A stretch of 64,000 nt of DNA from Bdellovibrionaceae bacterium UBA2339. GTDB taxonomy: Bacteria > Bdellovibrionota > Bdellovibrionia > Bdellovibrionales > JAMPXM01. Every line of letters starts with the position of its first letter. The stretch's first letter is position 1. Positions 25,009 to 33,575 of this stretch are shown piece after piece. The DNA is taken from contig DDUL01000013.1 in NCBI GenBank assembly GCA_002344785.1, positions 17,052-81,051 of the forward strand, in the 5' to 3' direction. The notes beneath the pieces were generated by a model. The model was given only the letters and a program-made list of their open reading frames with translations. It searched no databases and was not told the origin of the DNA. The position numbers and the translations under genes are program-made.

Positions 25009-26848
25009 CGAGGGAGGCCCCAGCCAAAGCCCCATACCCCCGCTCGTTCAGGTGGTGATCGCGCGGACCATAGAGCTGCGTGAAGAAGGCTTCGATCGGC
25101 TCGTTGGCCGCGCGGGCGGCATCGAGGATCACTTGGTAAGTGTCGAGGAAGTCCAAATCGAGTTCGGTCGCAATACCTTTAAGCAATGCATGGATGGGCG
25201 TGGGCTGGCCGTTGAGGCGATTGGGCTGAAATCCGACGATGATGAGTTGAGCACGCGGTGCAAGCGGATGGCGTTGGTTGTGATGCTCGACCCAAGCTTT
25301 GGCCTCGGCCAGATCCGACTTCAACCACGCCCGCATCTCAATTTGATCGCTGACGAGCAGATCAAAGAGACCAGGAAAGCGTTGATTGATCCGCTCAGCC
25401 GCCGCGCGCGTGTGATGCGCATTTTCGTCGACGATCATGCCGATCATCTTCGGCATCAGTGAAACGTGGGCGTTCATGGGCGGATAAGGGTTGGCCATGA
25501 GGTTTTGTTCGTAGACTCGCCAGGCGTATGCGGCGTCTTGCGGCGCACGCCCGAGCGCATCTTGGGCCAACAGGAAGCCTGCGCCAAAGAGCTCGGGCGC
25601 CCACTCCAGCAACATTTCAAGATGTTCACGATCGGCCTTTGAAAGGCCGCCGTTCGGTATGGCGAAGTTGGCGCCGATGAATCTTTGAATCCAAGGCTGA
25701 AGGCGCGAATCGATGGCATCGCGAGGGCGCGCACTCAGACGACGCTTCAGCTCGGCGCGTATCTCGGGAGTGAGGCGCAGGCCTTCACCGCCCGTATCGC
25801 GGGCGAGAATTTTTTCGATCAGCATTTCGATCAGCACGGGCCGGCGCCCGAGATCGCGGGCGCGAGCGAATGCGGCATCAAGCTGCGCCAGCAAAGTGGC
25901 GGGCGAGGCTTTAGGGTTTTGGCTAGTGAGATTGGCCTCGGCGACCACAAAGCCAAGATGATAGGGAAATTCGCGTTGGCCTCGGCGCAATTCGCTCTCG
26001 ACCCACACGAATGTCTCGTGTTGAAGGTCACGAGTGAAGGGCTCCCACGGCATGAGATTTCCCATCCACGTCCAATTCGCCGTTAAGGGGTGTCGGGACA
26101 ACTCACTGATTTCACCTTCACCCGTGGGGCTTGAGTACTCGTGCTCGTCGTAGCGAACGAGCATGTCAGTGAATTTCACCAGCCGAGACCACTCTGACAG
26201 AAAGTCTACGCCTTGGCGCAACCAAGATCGCCGGGCCAACCAACGTCTCCGTCCATGATAATCGAGCGAGTTCGCATCACCGCCCCAGAAAAAGATGAAA
26301 TTCGGCTGAGTTCGCTTCAGTGAAGCGCGCATCAGCTGCACCAAGCCTGTAGACCCCATTCCGATCTTCGCCACCTTTTCGACTCTCAATGGACCATCCC
26401 ACAGAGGTCGCAGCCGAACTTCCATTTGGTCTGCGACGGACTTGTGCGCGGGCGCGCCGACTCCGTACACATGCGAAGCGCCGATCCACAAAATGCGAAG
26501 CGGCCGCCTCTGTCGATTTGATGCTCCGACCGAGGCCAGGCCAACATCGCTCACATATTCAGAGTTCAGCGCTGTGCGTGGATCAGGAGCCTCGTCGCCG
26601 GCCGCATCGCCGGCCGCATCACCGGCCGCGCCGGTCGCGTCAGTCCCATCCGTCTCGCTGGAGACGTCGATCGCGGTGTTCTCAGGTGAGTGCGCCGTGA
26701 CACTGAAACGCAAAGCGAACTCGGCGATAAGTAAAATTGCAATGAGCGGAAGCAAACCCAAAGCTAAGGCTTGCAGGCGGGAGCGGGGGCGACGACGCCG
26801 AACGGTGGTCGCTGATGAAGAAGTACGAAGAAGATCTGACGATGCCAC
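24950..26848 (-). CDS. membrane-anchored SGNH/GDSL-type hydrolase
   Basis: A 632-residue protein. An Arg-rich cytoplasmic start is followed by a membrane segment at about 25-47, then a low-complexity linker with AAGDAAGDAAGDE. SGNH blocks are visible: RILWIGASHVYGVGA (nucleophile serine), FFWGGDANSLDY in place of the GxND loop, and DHHLNERGYGAL with the Asp-His pair near the C terminus. Members remove or add acyl groups on glycans or peptidoglycan outside the cytoplasm. The start is GTG, 23 bases after flagellin 3, so it may belong to the same transcript. The last 18 residues come from repeat element F. Confidence 0.8.
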   Translation of the reverse strand: MASSDLLRTSSSATTVRRRRPRSRLQALALGLLPLIAILLIAEFALRFSVTAHSPENTAIDVSSETDGTDATGAAGDAAGDAAGDEAPDPRTALNSEYVSDVGLASVGASNRQRRPLRILWIGASHVYGVGAPAHKSVADQMEVRLRPLWDGPLRVEKVAKIGMGSTGLVQLMRASLKRTQPNFIFFWGGDANSLDYHGRRRWLARRSWLRQGVDFLSEWSRLVKFTDMLVRYDEHEYSSPTGEGEISELSRHPLTANWTWMGNLMPWEPFTRDLQHETFVWVESELRRGQREFPYHLGFVVAEANLTSQNPKASPATLLAQLDAAFARARDLGRRPVLIEMLIEKILARDTGGEGLRLTPEIRAELKRRLSARPRDAIDSRLQPWIQRFIGANFAIPNGGLSKADREHLEMLLEWAPELFGAGFLLAQDALGRAPQDAAYAWRVYEQNLMANPYPPMNAHVSLMPKMIGMIVDENAHHTRAAAERINQRFPGLFDLLVSDQIEMRAWLKSDLAEAKAWVEHHNQRHPLAPRAQLIIVGFQPNRLNGQPTPIHALLKGIATELDLDFLDTYQVILDAARAANEPIEAFFTQLYGPRDHHLNERGYGALAGASLELPALRVQIRAPRAEKSQK

Positions 26849-26871
26849 TGACTTTCAAAGTAGCAGAGTCA

Positions 26872-27699
26872 TCACAGCAAGCGAAGCGCTCGTTCGGGAT
26901 TCATATTCGCCTGCGCAAGAACTGATATACCAAAGTCGTGAAGAATTCTTCCGCGCGCGAGCTCCGTGACCTCTTCGGCAATGTCGGCATCGGAAATTCG
27001 GGATCGCGCCGACGCGACGTTTTCGCGTTGCACGTCGAGATGATTGACGGAGAACTCCAAGCGGCCCTGCAAGGCACCAAAACCCGCGCGCGCGGCCGAG
27101 ATGGTGTTGAGTGCATCATCTAAATCCGCGAGCACAGCTCGCGCTTCGTCTTGGTCAGCGACATCCAGTCCAGAAATTCCAAGCGAGTCCGCACGCGTGT
27201 CAGCTTCGGCGCGAAAGCGCACGACGTCTTGGTCAGTGGACGAAGTTGTACCGAGAAAAAACTCATACTCTTCGTTGGAGCCGGTGAGCAGCATCTTCTC
27301 GCCGAAACGTGTGGAGTTGGCGATGCGATCCACCTCGGCCAGCAACTGTTGGAACTCGAGATTCAAATACTCGCGCTCTTCGTCGCCGACAGTGTCACTC
27401 GCGCTTTGCACCGCGATCTCGCGCAATCGCACGATGATATTGTTTTGTTCGGAGAGGCCGCCTTCGGCGACTTGCAGAAAGCCGATGGCGTTTTCGGCGT
27501 TGCGCTTGGCTTGCATGAAGCCACGCTCTTGCGCACGAAGTCCTTCGGAGATCGCAAAGCTGGCGGGATCATCACCCGGTTGGCCAAAGCGTTGTCCGCT
27601 GGCCAAAGCTTTGAAGGACTTCGCCATGCTGCGCGAGTTTTCTTGCAAAGCTCGGTTGGCGGCGATGGCCGCGATGTTGGTGCCGATTCTCAGTCCCAT
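26872..27699 (-). CDS. fliC: flagellin 3 (divergent)
   Basis: A flagellin-type protein of 275 residues, recognisable by MGLRIGTNIAAIAANRALQE and by SRISDADIAEEVTELARG. It departs from the other two paralogues at conserved positions: GQPGDDPASFAISEGLRAQE replaces the ADDAAGLAISE block, and the C-terminal D0 reads RILHDFGISVLAQANMNPERALRLL with no following residue. It probably forms a minor or specialised filament segment. The start is taken at the second ATG (27699) with GGGGG 7 bases upstream. The SGNH gene follows. Confidence 0.93.
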   Translation of the reverse strand: MGLRIGTNIAAIAANRALQENSRSMAKSFKALASGQRFGQPGDDPASFAISEGLRAQERGFMQAKRNAENAIGFLQVAEGGLSEQNNIIVRLREIAVQSASDTVGDEEREYLNLEFQQLLAEVDRIANSTRFGEKMLLTGSNEEYEFFLGTTSSTDQDVVRFRAEADTRADSLGISGLDVADQDEARAVLADLDDALNTISAARAGFGALQGRLEFSVNHLDVQRENVASARSRISDADIAEEVTELARGRILHDFGISVLAQANMNPERALRLL

Positions 27700-28009
27700 G
27701 TGCACGCCCCCTCAAGTCGTGCAGCCCATTGAGAGCTGGCGAACGCGGCACTGCGGACGCGATCGAGTCACCTCGAATCTCCGCAAGTTCAAACGCACGT
27801 TACGTTCAGCTCCGACGACGACACTCAAACACTTGAGCGGAAAGCCCATCCCACCCCGGTGGTTTGAGGACCAAACGGGCCGGCGTCACCCCGCCCTTTG
27901 GTCGAGTCACTTCAGCAGTCTTGAGACTCTTCGGTGCGGCGCGTCAGAACTTGAGGGAATTGTGGCGCATTGCGTCTAAATTCAGATCATGTACAGTGAA
28001 TTCAGCAAC
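27700..28009. other. flagellin 3 upstream region
   Basis: About 310 bases between the flagellin 3 start and the PilZ gene stop. It should hold the flagellin promoter. No convincing sigma28 or sigma54 boxes and no gene were seen. Confidence 0.45.
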
Positions 28010-28792
28010 TTAGCGTCCGTAGATTTCACGATGCAGTTGCAGGCAAGTGAACAAAATTGCTCGGGCTTCGTCTTGTTTTAAGCCATCGAACTCGAAGCCA
28101 CCTGGTGTCCCAGATTGAGCCACAGATTGTGTTTGAGAGTCAGCTTGAGTCGCCGGTGTGGCCTCGGTCGCTGGAAATAAGGCCACAAGCTTGGCTGTAA
28201 AGTCCACTTCCCGCCCCGGCGAAAGCTTGAGTCGTCCCGCGATCTCAGCGCCGGGTTTAATCTCAGGCAAGCCTTCAAGCGGCCACATGAGTTTCATTCC
28301 GCCCGCGGACAGATCGAGTAAATTCAGCGGCAACTCCGGCGCCACGCGTACGGCATGCACGCGCTGAAGAAAACACTGCACAACGCCGTGACGGATCGGC
28401 ACGCGAAAGTCGCGTCGTCGTTGTTGTCGCAACAAACTCTTTGCTGCGTTGACTGTGATGGTGGTGAGTGACGAGTCCGCGATGATATCGCGAATCGCGT
28501 ATTGTCCCGTGCTGATCGAAAAAATCAACTCCAGCTCAAGACCCGGCTGAATCTCTTTCGGTAAAAGCTGCGGAACCGTACTGGGCGAGGGCGCGCCCGA
28601 GGCGGCCGTCGGTGTGAGAACTAAGCGCGAGCCTTTGACAGCTTTGATGCTGAACTCATAGTCCCGCGTGAATCCGCCGGGCGCCACGATGCTGGCGAAC
28701 ACAGCGACCCCGCGCACGTTCGCTTCGTTCAAAACGCGCGCGACTTCATCGACATCCGTGACATTTTCGAAGGCGAGATCGGCCTGCGACAT
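28010..28792 (-). CDS. YcgR-like PilZ domain protein (c-di-GMP motor brake candidate)
   Basis: A 260-residue protein with two domains. The N-terminal half fits the PilZN/YcgR-N barrel, and the C-terminal half is a PilZ domain with intact ligand signature: RQQRRRDFRVPIR near 127-139 gives RxxxR, and LDLSAGGMKL near 163 gives DxSxxG. YcgR-type proteins bind c-di-GMP and slow the flagellar rotor. Its place next to flagellins supports this. A 30-residue Thr/Gln-rich insertion lies before the final helix. A role as brake is inferred; other PilZ receptors have the same layout. Confidence 0.8.
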   Translation of the reverse strand: MSQADLAFENVTDVDEVARVLNEANVRGVAVFASIVAPGGFTRDYEFSIKAVKGSRLVLTPTAASGAPSPSTVPQLLPKEIQPGLELELIFSISTGQYAIRDIIADSSLTTITVNAAKSLLRQQRRRDFRVPIRHGVVQCFLQRVHAVRVAPELPLNLLDLSAGGMKLMWPLEGLPEIKPGAEIAGRLKLSPGREVDFTAKLVALFPATEATPATQADSQTQSVAQSGTPGGFEFDGLKQDEARAILFTCLQLHREIYGR

Positions 28793-28916
28793 ACAGCGAT
28801 CATCTCCAAGTCAAAAGTGATTGTCGAGATCACAATTACGCACAAATTTGTCGGGTGCAATTCCGGCCACGCCTCGCAAGAAGCCCAAGGCCAGGCCACG
28901 AAGTCACCGCCGACAC

Positions 28917-29606
28917 TTAGGCCGCACGATAATAGCGGCGCTTCGCTAAGGAACTCGGCACATGCGGACCGCGATGATCTTCGGTCTTGTCCGACAGTTG
29001 CGAATGCGTCTCGGCTTCGGCTCCCGAACTTGACTCAGACTGCATCTCAAGACTTGAGCCCGCATCATCATCGGCAAAGCGTTCCGCATGCCCTGCCGGA
29101 TCGTCACCAATTCGCAAGACGTTTGCCGCCTCATTCGCGTCGGCCTCGCTCGCCAAGGCTTCCTCATCCGCCCATTTGGGATCTCGAGCTCGAGATAGTT
29201 TCGACTTTTTGCCTCGCTGCTCCTCAGACTTGTAGCGCGAAATTCCACGCTGCAAGCGCCACCGCGTCTGCAGATTCTCGCTGAGAAAACGCGCGCGATC
29301 CGAAGCCGCCTGCGCATCGCGACCTTCCAACACCTGGCGGTTCACCGCATCGACTTCTTCGCCCTCGCCGTGGGAAACTTTCGCCTGCGCTTGCGCTTGG
29401 TGGCGAATCAGCTGCGACAATCGCCTGAGCGCATCGCGAGTCTCATCGCCAATTTCCGTGCTGGTCGCCGAAACCGCAGAAGCCGCTTGCTCCGACTCCA
29501 GCGGTGCTGAGGCCGCTCGCAAAGACTTCATGCGACCGCTTTCGGCCAAATGTGTCTCAGTTCGCGCCAAAGTCGGCGGCTGAAAGGGCATGGAGCTGAC
29601 TTTCAT
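28917..29606 (-). CDS. hypothetical disordered protein
   Basis: A 229-residue polar protein rich in Ala, Ser, Glu and Arg, with no signal peptide, membrane segment or known motif. Residues 50-125 may form helices; the rest looks disordered. It lies 33 bases upstream of the meaB stop-side gap and has no strong ribosome-binding site, but the frame has codon use like its neighbours. It is possibly a flagellar regulator or hook-length type protein, which is not supported by sequence. Confidence 0.5.
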   Translation of the reverse strand: MKVSSMPFQPPTLARTETHLAESGRMKSLRAASAPLESEQAASAVSATSTEIGDETRDALRRLSQLIRHQAQAQAKVSHGEGEEVDAVNRQVLEGRDAQAASDRARFLSENLQTRWRLQRGISRYKSEEQRGKKSKLSRARDPKWADEEALASEADANEAANVLRIGDDPAGHAERFADDDAGSSLEMQSESSSGAEAETHSQLSDKTEDHRGPHVPSSLAKRRYYRAA

Positions 29607-29639
29607 GCTGTTGAATGTAGCGAAGTCCGCTGGCGATCA

Positions 29640-30545
29640 CTAGTTCCAGGCTTTCAGCTCGCGCATGAGCGCCGCAAAATCCGCGGCTGTTTCGATCTGA
29701 GACGCGCGGGCGCGCGCCTTTCGTTCCGCATCGATCATCAAGAGCGCTCGCGCCTCAGCTTGAAAACGCGCAGCTGAAGTGCGCGCGCTCATCCAAGTCT
29801 TCGTCACTCTCTCCGTCTCAAGCGCTTGAGCCAACTCACTCACGCCGCTCCCATGCAGCGCCGACACGCGAAGCACGCTTCGCGGCTGAGCATCATACTC
29901 AAGTGCGGCTTCGAGCTCGCGCTGAAATCTCTCCGCATCCGGTCGATCGGCCTTGTTCACCACAAACAAACGCGCAATCTCCATCAGCCCAGCTTTCATG
30001 CCTTGCACACCGTCACCCGACTCCGGCGTCAACACCACGCTGACATGATCCGCAACATTCATGATCTCAAGTTCATTTTGTCCCACACCGACGGTTTCCA
30101 TCAGCACGACATCAAAGCCTGCAACGTCAAAGGCGCGCACCATCAGCCAAGCCGAAGCGCTCAAGCCACCTGTCGAGCCCCTCGTGCCCAGTGAGCGAAT
30201 GAACACTTCGCGATCCGTCGCAAAGTCGGTGTAGCGAATGCGATCACCCAGAATCGCGCCTTGTGAAAACGGGCTAGAAGGATCGACAGCCAAAACGCCG
30301 ACTTTCAGTCCGCGAGCTCGCCACTCACCGATCAATCGCGAGATGAGTGTCGACTTCCCCGCGCCCGGAGGCCCCGTGATACCCACGCGAAAGGCCAAGC
30401 GCGATGGCGACAACAGTTCTGGAAACTGCGCCAAGTACTTTGGCCCTTCAGCTTCCAACACCGTCAGCAAGCGCGCCAATGCAGGCTGATCTCCCTGCTG
30501 GGCCGACGAAAGCAATTGGGCAAAGCTTGCGGAATTCGACGTCAT
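29640..30545 (-). CDS. meaB: methylmalonyl-CoA mutase-associated GTPase MeaB
   Basis: MeaB (ArgK family) is the G-protein chaperone that protects and reloads adenosylcobalamin in methylmalonyl-CoA mutase. The protein shows GITGPPGAGKSTL (P-loop, near residue 55), AVDPSSPFSQGAILGDRIR, METVGVGQNELEI, and VNKADRPDAERF (NKxD). Its length of about 300 residues fits. I use the second ATG at 30545; an upstream ATG adds 17 residues. The mutase itself is not in the window. Its presence suggests propionate or odd-chain metabolism through methylmalonyl-CoA. Confidence 0.94.
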   Translation of the reverse strand: MTSNSASFAQLLSSAQQGDQPALARLLTVLEAEGPKYLAQFPELLSPSRLAFRVGITGPPGAGKSTLISRLIGEWRARGLKVGVLAVDPSSPFSQGAILGDRIRYTDFATDREVFIRSLGTRGSTGGLSASAWLMVRAFDVAGFDVVLMETVGVGQNELEIMNVADHVSVVLTPESGDGVQGMKAGLMEIARLFVVNKADRPDAERFQRELEAALEYDAQPRSVLRVSALHGSGVSELAQALETERVTKTWMSARTSAARFQAEARALLMIDAERKARARASQIETAADFAALMRELKAWN

Positions 30546-30784
30546 GAACTCACTTTCGCCGCATTCGCCGATGGGGAAAAGCCGCAATGCAGACACAAGA
30601 CTCAGCGGCGTGTTGAGGGCCCAATCGCGGCGAAGCTGTCGATAAATTCGACATCATCCGCCGCGCACCACGCCCAAGGCCGCCGCAAAATACCCTGATA
30701 TTTCAGTGGCTTAAGACGCGCCCCTCAGGCCGGTGTCGACGGCTTAGGCCTTGCCCTCTCTTCATCATGAGAAAGGTGGAGAGC

Positions 30785-31975
30785 ATGCGCCGAAACGCCC
30801 AGCACCTCCAAAGCGAAGAAGTCCGATGGCTGAGTTCCACTCAGCGTTGGCTGATTGCATTCGCACTTCTCATCGGCCTGATCTACGCCCTCACTCCCGA
30901 CGCCACATGGAAGCCGCGCCTCACTTCATGGTCGGATTGGATGCAAGACTCCGAACAAAGCGTGACATCTCGATCCGGCCGCTCTCCCCGAGGCCTCCGC
31001 GGCGATGCGCTCGCGCGTGCACGCCAGCGTCTCGCGGCCAAACGCGGCATCCCGCTCATCGACGAAGCTGCCGATGAGACCGCGGCTGCGCCCACGCAAC
31101 AAAATTTAGCCGAACCGCAACTCGTCGCCAGCACCGAGACCAAAGCTGACGGCAAGACCGACGAAAAGAAAAAGACCGTCGACGGCAAAAAGAAAAAGAA
31201 GAAAGACAAAGACGAAAAGAAAGTCTCTGTCGCCACCGTCGATCGCGACAATTCCAAGTCATCGCCCACTGGCAACGCGGACGGCGCGGACGCTGGCGCT
31301 ATGGCGCCGACAGCCGCTGGCCCTGCCGCCACGCAAACTGTCGAAGTTCGCGATCCGCAGACTTTGGAAGAATGGCTCAGCTACATTCTGCGCGAACCCA
31401 ACTATGATCGCACCATGGAGCTGATCGAGCGCTATCAAAGCGGCAAAGTTGATCCGGCAACCTTCCACCTCGTCGTCCAAGAAATGCTTGAGGACTCGCG
31501 CAACAAAATGCACGAGCTGGCAGTGCTGGCCCTCGGCTCAGCCCCCAGTGCGCGAAGCTTCGTCATGCTCCACAACACCAGCCTTAAACAAGAATCCAAC
31601 TCTGAGCTGCGCTTCCAAATCCGCACCTACGTGAAAGCTTACTCGCGCCTCGAGAACATCCGCCACTTGGTGCCGGTGATCTCGGCCAACATCCTCGGCG
31701 ATAGCGAACTGGCCTTTGAAGCCGTCCGCCTGGTGCAAGCCGCCGTCGATCAACAAGTCCGAGTCCAGCGCGCCGGACAGCCCACGTCCTCTTCACTCGC
31801 GCCACTGCCCGCCTCATCACCGATCGCACGCCAGCTTTCGCTCTTCGTTCCCGTACTGGCGCGCACGACCTTGGCGGCCCAAGACTCAGGCCTCCGAAAC
31901 GAGGCCGACCGCACGCGCCGAAGCATTGAGACCATCCTCGGCTCAAGCGGCACGGCTGTGGCTGTGGCCCTCTGA
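30785..31975 (+). CDS. membrane-anchored protein with HEAT-like helical domain
   Basis: A protein of about 396 residues. A single membrane segment near 22-38 (WLIAFALLIGLIYALTP) is followed by a long extracytoplasmic or cytoplasmic linker containing a block of consecutive lysines (residues around 130-148). The C-terminal 200 residues are helical with HEAT-like pairs (LEDSRNKMHELAVLALGSAPSAR and similar). GGAG is close to the chosen ATG; an ATG six codons upstream is also open. The stop codon is followed after one base by repeat element G. The family is not recognised. Confidence 0.7.
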   Translation: MRRNAQHLQSEEVRWLSSTQRWLIAFALLIGLIYALTPDATWKPRLTSWSDWMQDSEQSVTSRSGRSPRGLRGDALARARQRLAAKRGIPLIDEAADETAAAPTQQNLAEPQLVASTETKADGKTDEKKKTVDGKKKKKKDKDEKKVSVATVDRDNSKSSPTGNADGADAGAMAPTAAGPAATQTVEVRDPQTLEEWLSYILREPNYDRTMELIERYQSGKVDPATFHLVVQEMLEDSRNKMHELAVLALGSAPSARSFVMLHNTSLKQESNSELRFQIRTYVKAYSRLENIRHLVPVISANILGDSELAFEAVRLVQAAVDQQVRVQRAGQPTSSSLAPLPASSPIARQLSLFVPVLARTTLAAQDSGLRNEADRTRRSIETILGSSGTAVAVAL

Positions 31976-31976
31976 G

Positions 31977-32147
31977 AGCTGCCACACTTGAGTGTGCAAA
32001 ATCCCCCTGTGGCCCGCGACATTGATGCTGATTTCAAAGCCTTAGGATGGGGGCGTCGCCTGGGGCCTCGACATGCGATCACTTTGGCAAAAGCCTCAAT
32101 GAGTTCAGCGACTTCGACACGGCTTTGCACACTCAAGTGTGGCAGCT
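31977..32147. repeat. paired inverted-repeat element G (171 bp), perfect arms
   Basis: The left arm at 31977-32000 and the right arm at 32124-32147 are exact reverse complements over 24 bases. The left arm begins one base after the stop codon of the preceding gene. The right arm is 37 bases before the start of the next outer-membrane gene, so the element forms its whole upstream region. Confidence 0.92.
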
Positions 32148-32184
32148 GGTGACAGAGCCCACGCCATCCGCCATCCTTGAGTGC

Positions 32185-32931
32185 ATGAGTCGACGGATCG
32201 CGAACATATGGGTGGCCATCGTGGCATGTGTGCTGTGGAGTGCGCACGCTCGCGCCGCACTGCTGATCCCCAACCAACTCACGCAAAGCGACCGGCAAGA
32301 GGCCTTACGCATCATCGGCTTTGGGACGTCGTCGAAAGCGCTCTCGGACCCCTATCCGCTGGGCGGACACTTGGGTCTGGAACTTGGGCTTTCGCTGGAG
32401 ACCGTGCCCACTGAAGATTTGGGTCGCCTCGGCAGTCGTCTGGCGGCGCCGCAAGCCGACGTGACCATTCCGAAGTTCACCATCGGCAAGGGCCTCTTCA
32501 ATGATCTCGATATGTACATTCATTTCATGCCGTACAATCAACGCAACGAACTGTCGCAGTACGGTGGGCTACTTCGCTGGTCGTTTTACGAGGCCCCGGC
32601 GCTGCCGGTGTCGGCATCGATCGCGACACATTTCAATAGCGCCAATATCAACAATCAGCTCACGCTGCGCACTTACGGATTGGATTTGATGAGCGGCATC
32701 ACCGTGAACGAGGTCTCGCTCTATATTGGTGCGGGAATTTTGCAGAGTTACGGCAGCTTCATGGGCGGAACAGCGGGCGTCACGGATACACAGCGACTTG
32801 AGACGGAAGCCGTTTCCAGTTACCGCACACTTGCCGGCGCGCAGATCCGCCTCAATCCGCTGTTCATCGCTTTACAGGTGGATCGCTCCAACCAAAGTGT
32901 CATGAGCGCCAAGCTCGGCATGCGCTTTTGA
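32185..32931 (+). CDS. outer-membrane beta-barrel protein
   Basis: A 248-residue protein. A signal peptide (NIWVAIVACVLWSAHARA) with an AxA cleavage site is followed by amphipathic strands and a C-terminal phenylalanine (GMRF), the usual BAM signal. The frame is open further upstream through the repeat arm, but that part is not protein-like. No strong ribosome-binding site is seen. The substrate is unknown. Element G directly upstream must contain or replace its promoter, or it is read through from the preceding gene. Confidence 0.75.
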   Translation: MSRRIANIWVAIVACVLWSAHARAALLIPNQLTQSDRQEALRIIGFGTSSKALSDPYPLGGHLGLELGLSLETVPTEDLGRLGSRLAAPQADVTIPKFTIGKGLFNDLDMYIHFMPYNQRNELSQYGGLLRWSFYEAPALPVSASIATHFNSANINNQLTLRTYGLDLMSGITVNEVSLYIGAGILQSYGSFMGGTAGVTDTQRLETEAVSSYRTLAGAQIRLNPLFIALQVDRSNQSVMSAKLGMRF

Positions 32932-32968
32932 TCCGCATGCCGTTGAGGCGGCCGATGCATCGACGAAT

Positions 32969-33030
32969 GTCGCTGCGTCTGCGTCTGCGTCTTCGTCTGC
33001 TCCTGCGTCTGCGCTTGCTGCCGCTGCTGT
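32969..33030. repeat. ctgcgt-type hexamer tract
   Basis: An imperfect 6-base tandem tract (ctgcgt, cttcgt, ctcctgcgt) between the convergent outer-membrane gene and the heptose adenylyltransferase gene. No gene is seen in this 160-base gap. Confidence 0.6.
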
Positions 33031-33091
33031 TGCGTCAGCGCGGCGCCTGACTCCGCGCCGGCCCGCGCGTGCTCACACGTGGACCGCTGCA

Positions 33092-33562
33092 CTAGCTGAG
33101 AATTTTTTTGATGATGCCCGTGGTGCTGCGCCCAGGCTGAAAGCTCAGCGACTTCACTTGGCCACCGCGCGCCAGCACATGCTCATGCCCGACGATTTTC
33201 TCGACGGGCCAGTCGCCGCCCTTCACTAAAACATCCGGCGAAAGTCGCTGAATGATCTCAAGCGGAGTGTCCTCGGTGAAGATGGTCACGTAGTCGACGC
33301 ATGCGAGTGCCGCCATGATCTCGGCGCGATCCAATTCGGTTTGCACGGGGCGCTCGGGGCCCTTGAGGCGCTGCACGCTTGCGTCCGAGTTCAGCGCGAC
33401 AATCAGCGCATCACCTTGCGCACGTGCCTCTTGCAAGTAGCGGATGTGGCCGACATGGAGGAGGTCAAAGCAGCCATTGGTAAAAACGACGCGAGCGCCG
33501 CTTCGGCGACGCTCGTTGATGAGCTCGGAGAGCTCGGCATGATTCAAAATCAATCGGCCCAT
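33092..33562 (-). CDS. rfaE2: D-glycero-beta-D-manno-heptose 1-phosphate adenylyltransferase
   Basis: This enzyme transfers AMP to heptose 1-phosphate to make ADP-heptose for LPS core. The 156-residue protein corresponds to the C-terminal domain of HldE as a stand-alone enzyme. It has FTNGCFDLLHVGHIRYL (HxGH nucleotidyltransferase motif), ALNSDASVQRLKGPERP, and GRSTTGIIKKI near the end. The ATG at 33562 is preferred over an upstream TTG. The kinase partner (HldA) is not in the window. The two GT9 genes at the window start could use heptose-type donors, but that link is inference. Confidence 0.92.
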   Translation of the reverse strand: MGRLILNHAELSELINERRRSGARVVFTNGCFDLLHVGHIRYLQEARAQGDALIVALNSDASVQRLKGPERPVQTELDRAEIMAALACVDYVTIFTEDTPLEIIQRLSPDVLVKGGDWPVEKIVGHEHVLARGGQVKSLSFQPGRSTTGIIKKILS

Positions 33563-33575
33563 CGGCAACGGCCCC

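Noticed and set aside
11297..32147. Single arms as rho-independent terminators
   Set aside because: The CACAC-TCAA-GTGTG stem in one arm is only 5 bp and no T-run follows; only the paired arms make a strong stem.
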